From Gammaproteobacteria bacterium (GTDB lineage: Bacteria > Pseudomonadota > Gammaproteobacteria > Steroidobacterales > Woeseiaceae), in assembly GCA_030641695.1 (NCBI GenBank), contig DAOWGY010000255.1, forward strand, positions 1 through 12,807: a stretch of 12,807 nucleotides of DNA, given 5' to 3'. Under the pieces are notes generated by a model, which was given only the letters and a program-made list of their open reading frames with translations, did no database searches and was not told where the DNA came from. The translations under genes and the position numbers were made by a program. Each line of letters begins with the position of its first letter. The first letter of the stretch is position 1. This document shows positions 1 to 6,319 of the stretch, one piece after another.

Positions 1-1
1 A

Positions 2-238
2 TGTGAACGGGAGCAGACTACCCGATTCGATGCGGCGGGTTGTATTCTCGTGGCGGCGGAAAAGGCAACGTGGATGGCCGGCGAGGCGATTCAGGCGCTC
101 GGAGCCAATGGATACACCAACGAATATCCTGCGGGGCGACTGCTGCGCGATGCCAAGCTCTACGAGATTGGCGCCGGTACGAGCGAAATCCGCCGTATGC
201 TGATTGGCCGCGAACTTTTCAACGCCACCGGCCCGTAG
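2..238 (+). CDS. liuA: isovaleryl-CoA dehydrogenase, C-terminal fragment (5' end outside window)
   Basis: This is the last 78 codons of an acyl-CoA dehydrogenase; the gene enters from the left edge in the frame beginning at base 2 and stops at TAG 236-238. The enzyme is an FAD flavoprotein that oxidises isovaleryl-CoA to 3-methylcrotonyl-CoA in leucine breakdown and passes electrons to ETF. Visible residues are the C-terminal helical domain: a [19 protein letters not shown] stretch followed by [13 protein letters not shown], the hallmark of isovaleryl-CoA dehydrogenases. The Glu found in MCAD-type YEGTS motifs is replaced by Gly, as expected when the base lies in an upstream helix, here outside the window. 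The next gene, carboxyltransferase liuB, acts on its product, which supports the call. A REP-like palindrome begins 9 nt after the stop. Only the truncation by the window edge limits certainty; another branched-chain dehydrogenase is less likely. Confidence 0.9.
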   Translation, partial: CEREQTTRFDAAGCILVAAEKATWMAGEAIQALGANGYTNEYPAGRLLRDAKLYEIGAGTSEIRRMLIGRELFNATGP

Positions 239-247
239 TTGACGACC

Positions 248-311
248 GTTGGAGCGCTTCTGGAAGCGCGACTGAGGCCAGACCCGATCGCGCTTCGAGA
301 AGCGCTCCAAC
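248..311. repeat. REP-like paired palindrome (BIME-type) between liuA and liuB
   Basis: Two 24-nt arms (248-271 and 288-311) are inverted copies of each other with one mismatch, separated by a 16-nt loop. Each arm is itself a hairpin: GCGCTTC TG GAAGCGC at 254-269 on the left, GCGCTTC GA GAAGCGC on the right, with a GTTGGA head outside. This is the layout of a bacterial interspersed mosaic element built from two opposed REP units. Related copies lie at 11726-11749 and 12621-12807. It sits in the intercistronic space of a likely operon, 9 nt after the liuA stop and 2 nt before the liuB ribosome-binding site, so it could shield the upstream mRNA from 3' exonucleases or attenuate liuB. No T-tract follows, so it is not a standard intrinsic terminator. 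Confidence 0.85.
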
Positions 312-313
312 AG

Positions 314-319
314 AAAGGA
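314..319 (+). promoter_or_regulatory. ribosome-binding site that fixes the liuB start
   Basis: AAAGGA lies 5 nt before the ATG at 325. The same reading frame is open back to about position 40, but translation there would run through the REP palindrome and the liuA 3' end and give residues unrelated to carboxyltransferases. This site therefore decides the start in favour of 325. Confidence 0.7.
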
Positions 320-324
320 CGCTG

Positions 325-1935
325 ATGCCACTGATCATAAGCAAGATAGACCGTAACTCGGAGGACTTTGCGGCCAACCTGGCAGTTAACCGGGCACTCG
401 CCAGCGACCTCCAGGCACTGAGCGAGCAGGTCATGCAGGGTGGATCGGAGCGCTCGCGCGAACGACACCTGCAGCGAGGCAAGCTGCTGCCACGCGATCG
501 CGTACGCGTACTGCTGGACGACGAGTCACCGTTTCTCGAAATCGGCCAACTGGCGGCGCTCGACGTGTACGGCGACGATGTGCCGGCCGCAGGGATCATT
601 TGCGGCATCGGGCGAATTCACGGTATCGAATGCATGGTGGTCGCCAACGACGCGACCGTGAAGGGCGGCACGTATTACCCGCTGACCGTAAAAAAGCACC
701 TGCGAGCACAGGAGATCGCGGCGCAGAATCACCTGCCGTGCGTCTACCTGGTCGACTCCGGCGGCGCCTTCCTGCCGCGCCAGGAAGAAGTATTTCCTGA
801 CCGCGATCATTTCGGCCGCATTTTCTACAATCAGGCTCAATTGTCTGCCAGGGGCATTCCGCAAATCGCCGCCGTACTCGGATCGTGCACAGCAGGTGGT
901 GCTTACGTTCCCGCGATGTGTGACGAGGCGATTATCGTGCGCAATCAGGGCACGATTTTCCTCGGCGGGCCGCCGCTCGTAAAAGCGGCAACCGGCGAGA
1001 TCGTCGACGCCGAGTCACTGGGCGGCGGCAGTGTGCACTCACGAATCTCGGGAGTTACCGACCATCTCGCCGACGACGATGCCCACGCGCTGGCGATTAC
1101 ACGCGAGATCGTCGCTAACCTGAACGTACAGAAAGAGAATTCCCTGTCGATGCGCGATCCTGTCGAGCCCGAGTATCCGGCAGAGGACATCTACGGCATC
1201 GTGTCGCGCGAGTACCGCTTTCCGTACGACATCCGCGAGGTCATCGCGCGGATCGTCGACGGCTCCGAGTTCCTCGAATTCAAAAAACTCTACGGGTCGA
1301 CACTCGTGTGCGGTTTCGCGCACGTGGACGGCTTCCCGGTAGGGATCGTCGCTAACAACGGCATCCTGTTCATGGAATCGGCGCAAAAGGGGGCGCACTT
1401 CATTCAACTGTGCAATCGTCGCGGCATTCCGTTGCTGTTCTTGCAAAACATCACGGGTTTCATGGTTGGTAAACGGGTGGAGCACGCCGGCATCGCCAAG
1501 GAGGGTGCGAAAATGGTGAATGCGGTCGCGACGGCGACGGTGCCGAAGTTCACGGTCGTAATCGGCGGCTCCTTCGGCGCCGGCAATTACGCGATGTGCG
1601 GCCGTGCGTACGGTCCTCGCATGTTATGGATGTGGCCGAACGCGCGCATTTCCGTCATGGGTGGCGAGCAGGCTGCACTCGTGCTGTCGACCGTGAAACG
1701 GGATGGGCTCGAAGCACGTGGTGAGCAGTGGTCGCAGGACGAGCAAGCCGAGTTCGAGGACGCGATACGCGAGCAATACGACCACCAGGGTCACCCGTAC
1801 TATTCGAGCGCGCGTCTCTGGGACGATGGCGTCATCGATCCCGTCGACACACGCGACATTCTGGCGTTCGCGCTGTCGGCGGCGATGAACCGGCCACGCG
1901 ATCCCGAGACGTCGTTCGGCATATTCCGCATGTAG
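325..1935 (+). CDS. liuB: 3-methylcrotonyl-CoA carboxylase beta subunit (carboxyltransferase)
   Basis: This 536-residue protein is the carboxyltransferase half of a biotin-dependent acyl-CoA carboxylase. It moves CO2 from carboxybiotin to 3-methylcrotonyl-CoA to form 3-methylglutaconyl-CoA in leucine degradation. Two crotonase-fold carboxyltransferase domains are visible. The N-terminal one has [16 protein letters not shown] from residue 144 and [13 protein letters not shown]. The C-terminal one has [42 protein letters not shown] from 414 and [16 protein letters not shown]. These are MCC-beta hallmarks, and the length is normal for the family. Start 325 follows AAAGGA and gives the expected N-terminus. 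liuA lies upstream across a REP element; a kinase gene begins 7 nt downstream. The alpha subunit (liuD), required for activity, is not in the window. Geranyl-CoA carboxylase beta (atuC) is the main alternative; the upstream IVD makes MCC more likely. Confidence 0.9.
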   Translation: MPLIISKIDRNSEDFAANLAVNRALASDLQALSEQVMQGGSERSRERHLQRGKLLPRDRVRVLLDDESPFLEIGQLAALDVYGDDVPAAGIICGIGRIHGIECMVVANDATVKGGTYYPLTVKKHLRAQEIAAQNHLPCVYLVDSGGAFLPRQEEVFPDRDHFGRIFYNQAQLSARGIPQIAAVLGSCTAGGAYVPAMCDEAIIVRNQGTIFLGGPPLVKAATGEIVDAESLGGGSVHSRISGVTDHLADDDAHALAITREIVANLNVQKENSLSMRDPVEPEYPAEDIYGIVSREYRFPYDIREVIARIVDGSEFLEFKKLYGSTLVCGFAHVDGFPVGIVANNGILFMESAQKGAHFIQLCNRRGIPLLFLQNITGFMVGKRVEHAGIAKEGAKMVNAVATATVPKFTVVIGGSFGAGNYAMCGRAYGPRMLWMWPNARISVMGGEQAALVLSTVKRDGLEARGEQWSQDEQAEFEDAIREQYDHQGHPYYSSARLWDDGVIDPVDTRDILAFALSAAMNRPRDPETSFGIFRM

Positions 1936-1942
1936 CATCGCC

Positions 1943-3010
1943 GTGAGTTCTCGCCAGCAGCAAAATACGGGCACCGACGACGTCAGGGAAGCGTTGCGAT
2001 TCGACGTCGGCCAGCTCGCCGACTACATGACGTCGCATGTCGAAAGTTTTCACGGGCCACTCGAGGTCCGGCAGTTCCGCGGCGGTCAGTCCAACCCCAC
2101 TTATTTGCTACAGGCGGAAAGCGGCCGCTACGTGCTGCGCCGCAAGCCGCCCGGCAAGCTGCTGAAGTCGGCGCATGCAGTCGACCGTGAATTTCGCGTT
2201 ATTAGCGCGCTGTATGGCGCTGATTTTCCGGTGCCCCGCCCGTACGTGCTGTGTGAGGACGACGCGGTCATTGGAACAATGTTTTACATCATGGAGTGTG
2301 TCGACGGCCGTATTTTCTGGGAGCTCGATCTGCCCGAGTCGGATCGCGACGAAAGGACCGCTATTTACGACAGTGCCAGTGAGACTATCGCAAGGCTGCA
2401 CAGTTTCGACTACGAGGCGCTCGGCCTTGCGGATTTCGGCAAGCCGGGTAACTACTTCGCACGGCAGATTTCGCGCTGGAGTGGCCAGTATCGTGCCTCG
2501 GAGACCGGCGCGATCGCTGACATGGACAGCCTGATCGACTGGTTGCCGGAGAATATCCCGGACGACGAGTCGGCGAGCATCGTGCATGGTGATTTTCGTC
2601 TCGACAACATGATCATCCATCCCGAGGAGCCAAAAGTAATAGCCGTGCTCGACTGGGAATTGTCGACGATAGGCCACCCTCTGGCCGACTTTACCTACCA
2701 CCTGATGACCTGGCAGATGCCCGACATCGGTATCGGTTCCGCGGGTCTGCGCGGCAAGGACCTGCAGGCGTTGGGCATTCCCGGCGAGGACGAGTATGCG
2801 CGACTGTACTGCGAGCGCACGGGCCGCAGCGGCGGCATCGCGAACCGCGATTTCTACTCGGCATTCAATTTCTTCAGGCTGGCGGCAATCCTGCAGGGAA
2901 TCGCGGGCCGGGTGCGGGATGGCACCGCAGCCAGTGCGCATGCCGGGCAGGCGGAGCGCGCTGTGGTGCCCCTTGCGGCGCTTGGTTGGCAATTCGCGAC
3001 TCGCACATGA
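1943..3010 (+). CDS. APH-fold phosphotransferase, ACAD10/ACAD11/LvaA-type (possible hydroxyacyl-CoA kinase)
   Basis: This 355-residue cytoplasmic kinase of the aminoglycoside phosphotransferase/choline kinase fold matches the family fused to dehydrogenases in animal ACAD10/ACAD11 and standing alone as LvaA in Pseudomonas. Visible motifs are QFRGGQSNPTYLL and YVLRRKPPGKLL in the N-lobe (nucleotide binding, catalytic-lysine region). HGDFRLDNMI lies at 215-224, with D217 the likely catalytic base and N222 a metal ligand. DWE lies at 237-239, with D237 the second metal ligand, followed by LSTIGHPLADFTYHL. GTG 1943 is chosen because the FDVGQLADYM segment before the first ATG (2028) resembles relatives. 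There is no clear ribosome-binding site, and the start lies 7 nt after the liuB stop, so translational coupling is likely. Family members characterised elsewhere phosphorylate 4-hydroxyacyl-CoAs. That substrate is inference here; antibiotic resistance is unlikely given the context. Confidence 0.85.
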   Translation: MSSRQQQNTGTDDVREALRFDVGQLADYMTSHVESFHGPLEVRQFRGGQSNPTYLLQAESGRYVLRRKPPGKLLKSAHAVDREFRVISALYGADFPVPRPYVLCEDDAVIGTMFYIMECVDGRIFWELDLPESDRDERTAIYDSASETIARLHSFDYEALGLADFGKPGNYFARQISRWSGQYRASETGAIADMDSLIDWLPENIPDDESASIVHGDFRLDNMIIHPEEPKVIAVLDWELSTIGHPLADFTYHLMTWQMPDIGIGSAGLRGKDLQALGIPGEDEYARLYCERTGRSGGIANRDFYSAFNFFRLAAILQGIAGRVRDGTAASAHAGQAERAVVPLAALGWQFATRT

Positions 3011-3040
3011 TTGATACACCTTGCGAGTTGCCACTAAACT
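3011..3040 (+). promoter_or_regulatory. candidate internal sigma70-type promoter before the MaoC-type gene
   Basis: TTGATA (3011-3016, 5 of 6 to consensus) and TAAACT (3035-3040, 4 of 6) are separated by 18 nt. They lie in the 83-nt gap between the kinase and MaoC-type genes, a locally AT-richer patch, and would leave a leader of about 45 nt. The match is modest and single promoters are easily found by chance. It would let the downstream genes be read apart from liuB. Confidence 0.3.
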
Positions 3041-3093
3041 AGCGACTGCGGCGACGCCCTGTCGGCCGTTGACAACCAACAAGCCCGGGGACC

Positions 3094-3951
3094 ATGGCGC
3101 TCAAATACGATGATTTGATGGCGACGTCCATCGTCGACCTGCCGTTCAGCTACGGCGACACGGAAACGATGCTGTACGCAGTGAGTGTCGGCATGGGCCG
3201 CGACGCCGTGAATCCGGACGAACTCGCGTATGTCTACGAACAAGGCGCTCCGATGAAGATCGTGCCGTCGATCGCGACCGTGCTGGTTCCGGATATGTTC
3301 CCCCCGGACCTCGGCTGGGATTTCAGCCAGGTGCTGCACGTCGAGCAGCGGCTGCAACTGTATCGGCCACTGCCGGTTTCGGCAGACATCCTGATCAACA
3401 AGCATATCGTTGGCGCTTACGATCGTGGGCCCAGTCGTGGTGCATTGGTGCTGTTCGAGGCCGAAGCGCGGCTCGCGAAGGACGACACCGCACTCTTCAC
3501 AATCGGCAACACCATCATGGCACGTGGCGACGGCGGCTTCGGCGGGCCGCGCGGCAAGGGTCCTGCCGCCCACCGCCCGCCGCGACGGGAGCCCGACCTG
3601 AGTTGTGACCTCGACACGCGGGCGGATCAGGCCTTGCTGTATCGCCTGAACGGTGACCGCAATCCGCTACATGCCGACCCGGCGCTGGCGCAGCATGTCG
3701 GCTACCCGGTACCCATTCTGCACGGCCTGTGTACCTACGGTGTGGCGTGTCACGCGATTTTGAAGACGATCTGTAACTATGACTACACCCTGATTACAGG
3801 CCTCGACGCACGATTTTCGGCGCCCGTACTTCCCGGTGATACGATTACCACCGACATGTGGCAGGACGGCAATATCGTGTCGTTCCAGTGCAGCGTTAAG
3901 GACCGAGACATCGTCGTTATCAGGAACGGCAAGTGCACGCTGGCCACATAG
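3094..3951 (+). CDS. double-hotdog MaoC-type (R)-specific enoyl-CoA hydratase
   Basis: This 285-residue protein of the hydratase 2/MaoC family adds water to trans-2-enoyl-CoA to give (R)-3-hydroxyacyl-CoA, or runs in reverse as a dehydratase. The first half (about 1-140) is the degenerate hotdog domain, with PSIATVLVPD and VEQRLQLYRPLP. A Gly/Pro/Arg-rich linker covers about 145-168. The second half is the catalytic hotdog, with YRLNGDRNPLHADP: D188 and H193 sit at the spacing of the Asp/His pair of hydratase 2, followed by GYPVPILHGLCTYGVA. Overall layout and length match the hydratase 2 part of peroxisomal multifunctional enzyme 2. The start is the ATG at 3094, with only a weak GGGGA upstream. 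It is the one gene in the window with intact residues of a known enoyl-CoA hydratase, since both crotonases lack the hydratase glutamate pair. The exact acyl chain is unknown. Confidence 0.88.
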   Translation: MALKYDDLMATSIVDLPFSYGDTETMLYAVSVGMGRDAVNPDELAYVYEQGAPMKIVPSIATVLVPDMFPPDLGWDFSQVLHVEQRLQLYRPLPVSADILINKHIVGAYDRGPSRGALVLFEAEARLAKDDTALFTIGNTIMARGDGGFGGPRGKGPAAHRPPRREPDLSCDLDTRADQALLYRLNGDRNPLHADPALAQHVGYPVPILHGLCTYGVACHAILKTICNYDYTLITGLDARFSAPVLPGDTITTDMWQDGNIVSFQCSVKDRDIVVIRNGKCTLAT

Positions 3952-3983
3952 CGGCCGGTGGCGGCACGTCTCCGGGGAGGCAT

Positions 3984-4775
3984 ATGAGCAATCGCGTGGA
4001 TATTTCGATCGACGGCCATGTTGCCGAGGTCGTGCTCAATCGTCCCGATAAACACAACGCGGTCGACATGCAGATGTTCGACGAATTAGGGCAGGCCGCC
4101 ACGCAACTTGCGGATAATCGGACAGTACGCGCCGTGGTACTTCGTGGTGCCGGCGACAATTTCTGTGCCGGTATCGATGTCAGTGTATTCAGTGATCCGG
4201 GCGCAGGCATTGATGCAGCATCGATGGCGCCTCAGGGTGAATCGCCCGCCAATCGCTTTCAGCGTGCCGCGTATGCCTGGCGAGAGCTGCCGGTGCCCGT
4301 CATTTGCGCGATACAGGGCGTGGCTTTCGGTGCGGGTGCACAGATCGCGCTTGGCGCAGACCTGCGATACGCGACGGTCGATGCAAAGCTGTCGATCATG
4401 GAAATTCGCTGGGGACTGATACCCGACATGTCGATAACCGTGACGACGGGCGGCCTGTTGCGACAGGACCGGCTCAGGGAACTGGCCTACACTGGGCGTG
4501 TGGTCGACGCTGGCGAGGCACTCGAATTCGGCCTGGTGACGGCAATTCATCAGGATCCGGTCGCGGCGGCGCATGACACGGCGAGACAGATCGCGGCGAA
4601 GTCGCCTGACGCAGTTCGGGCAATGAAAAAGATGTTTACGGAGACGCGCTGTCTGGACGACAAGGCGTCGCTGGCGCTCGAGGCTGCATTGCAAATAGGC
4701 GTCCTGGGCACGCCGAACCAGTTGGAGGCAGTACACGCAAACATGGCTGGGCGCGAGCCCGAATTTGAAGACTGA
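3984..4775 (+). CDS. crotonase-family protein with dienoyl-CoA-isomerase-like active site
   Basis: This 263-residue protein of the enoyl-CoA hydratase/isomerase superfamily has the core motifs VVLNRPDKHNAVD, the oxyanion-hole stretch NFCAGIDVSVF, and GVAFGAGAQIALGADLRYA. MEIRWGLIPDMS follows. Aligned by eye to rat hydratase, the first catalytic Glu (E144) is Gln120 here, the second (E164) is kept as E140, and an Asp (D148) stands eight residues later. Dienoyl-CoA isomerase carries its Glu/Asp pair with that same spacing. It is therefore more likely an isomerase or specialised crotonase than a plain hydratase. Start 3984 follows GGGGAGG (3974-3980). A GTG in frame at 3933 overlaps the previous gene and adds unconserved residues. 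It lies 32 nt after the MaoC-type gene, probably in the same transcript. The substrate is unknown. Confidence 0.85.
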   Translation: MSNRVDISIDGHVAEVVLNRPDKHNAVDMQMFDELGQAATQLADNRTVRAVVLRGAGDNFCAGIDVSVFSDPGAGIDAASMAPQGESPANRFQRAAYAWRELPVPVICAIQGVAFGAGAQIALGADLRYATVDAKLSIMEIRWGLIPDMSITVTTGGLLRQDRLRELAYTGRVVDAGEALEFGLVTAIHQDPVAAAHDTARQIAAKSPDAVRAMKKMFTETRCLDDKASLALEAALQIGVLGTPNQLEAVHANMAGREPEFED

Positions 4776-4855
4776 ATGATTGATTTCGTCGGAACTTAGA
4801 TGCTGGCCAGACACTCAAAATACGGTGAAAAGGCACCCTGGCAGGATCCTGTAAC

Positions 4856-5569
4856 TTGAGCATCAGACTGAAGATTTTTGTCGTATTCGTTGCATGTTTT
4901 GCGGCGTCCGGCGTATTCGCGCTGGACTTCTCCATCAACAGCGGGAGCGTTGTCGATGCGAAGACGCTGAGCGTGCAGGCGAAAGCCGAAGAATTGTTCG
5001 AGCGCGGTGATTACAAGCGAGCCCACTTCATCTATCGCCACGAACTCGCACCGATCGGTGACAAGTACGCGCAATACATGGTCGGTTTCATGAGTCTTAC
5101 AGGGCTTGGCGTCAAAGAGGATCCCGTGCTCGCATGTGCCTGGTATCGTCTCGCGGCAGAGCGCAAGGCGCCCGAGTTCGTTGCTGTGCGCGACGAATTG
5201 ATGGCGCAGTTCGATGCCGTCGACATGGACCGCGTTGACGAAATCTACCTGCGGCTTCGCCGCCAATACAGCGACGTCATGCTTCGCATGCGCCTGGTGC
5301 GCGGTGATTACGAGTCGATGATCGAAAGTTCGACGGGTTCACGCATGGGTGCTCCGACGTCGCCCGTGACGATCGTGAGGCCGCGTGCCGGTACGAGCAT
5401 GTCCGGTGACGCGTACTACGGGCAGATTCACAGGCGCATGCAAAAACACCTCGACCACATCACGGCGACGCTCGATATCGAGCCCGTAAACGCAGACCTC
5501 GCGGTTGATGAGCTCGCCGATCTCGAGCGAAAGGTCGACGCCTTCGTCGCGCTGGTCGACGACCGCTAG
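4856..5569 (+). CDS. exported Sel1-like repeat protein of unknown function, TTG start
   Basis: This 237-residue protein begins with a typical signal peptide: basic MSIRLK, a hydrophobic run IFVVFVACFAASGVFA, and a probable signal peptidase I cut after A22. There is no lipobox Cys, so a soluble periplasmic or secreted product is expected. Residues about 43-104 form helical repeats, including one good Sel1-like unit (AQYMVGFMSLTGLGV then ACAWYRLAAE, 72-102), a TPR-type fold used for protein contacts. The C-terminal half is polar with heptad-like helices near 187-235. TTG at 4856 is chosen because AGGA lies 9 nt upstream (4843-4846), it opens exactly at the signal peptide, and no ATG or GTG in this frame fits. 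An 80-nt gap precedes it, with no convincing promoter. The stop overlaps that of the convergent tetR gene. A role in acyl-CoA catabolism is not evident. Confidence 0.75.
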   Translation: MSIRLKIFVVFVACFAASGVFALDFSINSGSVVDAKTLSVQAKAEELFERGDYKRAHFIYRHELAPIGDKYAQYMVGFMSLTGLGVKEDPVLACAWYRLAAERKAPEFVAVRDELMAQFDAVDMDRVDEIYLRLRRQYSDVMLRMRLVRGDYESMIESSTGSRMGAPTSPVTIVRPRAGTSMSGDAYYGQIHRRMQKHLDHITATLDIEPVNADLAVDELADLERKVDAFVALVDDR

Positions 5570-6174
5570 GCGGCCCTCAGGCCACTACTCAGGATTCGCG
5601 GAAACTCTTCGACAATCTTGCTGGCCATGGCGGAGTCGCCGTGAAACCATTTCGGGATCCAGTTCAACGATCCCATGATCGCATTGCCCGTCATCCTGAC
5701 ATCCGATGTCTCGATACTGCCGTCCTCCATGCCCCGTTTCAGAATGGCTTCGAATGCAGCACTGTGACTGCGGGACAGCTCGAGAACCGCCTCCCGATGG
5801 CCGCGACTCAGGGATGGAATCTCGCTCATAATGGCGATCGGCCCGCGATCGCCGACCATGATTTCGACGTGGTAGCGTAAATATCGTTGTACCGTATCGA
5901 GACCGTTGCCTCCCTCGGCGACCGCACGTTGCATCGCTTCACGCCCGACGTCGGCGGCGCGCACGTAACACAGGTACACGAGTTCTTCCTTGTTGCGCAC
6001 GTAGTAATACAACGCGGCGTCGGTCAGGCCGAGGATATCGGCGACGTCTTTCAGCGAGGTCCCGCTATAGCCTTTCAGATTGAAACAGTGGGCCGCCGCC
6101 TTGAGCATGCGGTTGCGTTTCAGCTGGAAACGGGTGTCGATGGGGCTCTCGGCCCCGGTATTCCTGGATTGCAT
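5566..6174 (-). CDS. TetR/AcrR-family transcriptional regulator
   Basis: This 202-residue repressor has an N-terminal TetR DNA-binding domain at about residues 17-66: RNRMLKAAAHCFNLKGYSGTSLKDVADILGLTDAALYYYVRNKEEL taken as helices 1-4, with the recognition helix near T51-Y58. The ligand-binding domain covers about 70-202. Its segment GSLNWIPKWF (169-177) is typical of TetR regulators near acyl-CoA and branched-chain degradation genes, so an acyl-CoA effector is plausible but inferred. It is divergent from the icmF operon across 145 bp that holds a palindrome between opposed -10 boxes, pointing to autoregulation plus repression of icmF. The ATG at 6174 has only a weak AGG upstream. Its stop overlaps that of the exported Sel1-type gene, so the two transcripts run into each other. 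TetR proteins (LiuQ, FadP, PsrA) govern such pathways in proteobacteria; which subgroup this belongs to cannot be told by eye. Confidence 0.92.
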   Translation of the reverse strand: MQSRNTGAESPIDTRFQLKRNRMLKAAAHCFNLKGYSGTSLKDVADILGLTDAALYYYVRNKEELVYLCYVRAADVGREAMQRAVAEGGNGLDTVQRYLRYHVEIMVGDRGPIAIMSEIPSLSRGHREAVLELSRSHSAAFEAILKRGMEDGSIETSDVRMTGNAIMGSLNWIPKWFHGDSAMASKIVEEFPRILSSGLRAA

Positions 6175-6200
6175 GAAACCTGCACTTGTGTTCTGCGCGC

Positions 6201-6229
6201 TTGTGCATTATTTTAATCTTCATTAGAAT
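6201..6229 (+). promoter_or_regulatory. candidate icmF operon promoter (+ strand)
   Basis: TTGTGC (6201-6206, 3 of 6) and TAGAAT (6224-6229, 5 of 6 to TATAAT) have an ideal 17-nt spacer in the most AT-rich part of the window. Transcription would begin near 6236, giving an icmF leader of about 84 nt. The poor -35 box would suit a regulated promoter. The -10 box overlaps the right arm of the palindrome at 6210-6229. Confidence 0.45.
6210..6229. promoter_or_regulatory. candidate TetR operator palindrome
   Basis: ATTTTAATCTTCATTAGAAT is an inverted repeat with 8-nt arms (7 of 8 positions matched) around a 4-nt centre. Its left arm contains the -10 box of the - strand promoter and its right arm the -10 box of the + strand promoter. 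A repressor bound here would block both tetR and icmF. AT-rich sequence makes chance palindromes common, and two opposed -10 boxes are partly symmetric by nature, so this is a hypothesis. Confidence 0.4.
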
Positions 6230-6237
6230 TTTTTCAA
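6210..6237 (-). promoter_or_regulatory. candidate tetR promoter (- strand)
   Basis: Read on the - strand, TTGAAA (6237-6232, 5 of 6 to consensus) and TAAAAT (6215-6210, 5 of 6) are spaced by 16 nt. Transcription would start near 6203 and leave a leader of about 29 nt before the tetR ATG at 6174. The -10 box forms one arm of the palindrome at 6210-6229. Confidence 0.45.
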
Positions 6238-6238
6238 T

Positions 6239-6293
6239 AGCAGAAATAGCTGATTTTTAAAGAGATTTCGCCTTCCAGGCGAAACTTTCTGCT
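6239..6293 (+). promoter_or_regulatory. nested inverted repeats in the icmF leader
   Basis: An outer perfect 8-bp pair, AGCAGAAA (6239-6246) and TTTCTGCT (6286-6293), encloses an inner perfect 8-bp hairpin, TTTCGCCT-TCC-AGGCGAAA (6266-6284). The inner hairpin ends one base before the outer right arm. All of this lies between the predicted transcription start (about 6236) and the ribosome-binding site GGAGGA (6305-6310). It could be an RNA structure acting on translation or mRNA stability, or the inner 19-bp palindrome could be a second protein site. No cobalamin-riboswitch B12 box is present. Confidence 0.45.
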
Positions 6294-6319
6294 GTGAACC
6301 CCCCGGAGGATACGAGCCC

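Noticed and set aside
248..311. Rho-independent terminator between liuA and liuB
   Set aside because: The stem is strong but no T-run follows, and the sequence belongs to a repeat family found at other sites.
40..324. Upstream extension of liuB to a 631-residue protein
   Set aside because: The added residues translate the liuA 3' end in another frame and the REP palindrome. AAAGGA precedes ATG 325, and family members begin near there.
1943..3010. Aminoglycoside or macrolide resistance gene
   Set aside because: Although the fold is shared, the motifs (QSNPTYLL, RRKPPGKLL, HGDFRLDNMI) are those of the ACAD10/11-LvaA type, and it is embedded in acyl-CoA catabolic genes.
2108..3082. Long - strand open frame opposite the kinase gene
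   Set aside because: It lies antisense to a well-supported gene, has no recognisable motifs, and reflects codon bias in GC-rich DNA. The same applies to 7070-8188, 8213-9094 and 11536-12513 on the - strand.
3933..3983. Upstream GTG start for the crotonase at 3984
   Set aside because: It overlaps the MaoC-type gene, adds unconserved Gly/His-rich residues, and skips the GGGGAGG ribosome-binding site.
5641..6216. + strand open frames across the tetR gene
   Set aside because: These are antisense shadows of a clear TetR protein with no family motifs of their own.
6230..6319. Cobalamin riboswitch before the B12-dependent mutase gene
   Set aside because: The gap is too short for the class and no B12 box (GCCACTG-like) is visible; only the nested hairpins are present.
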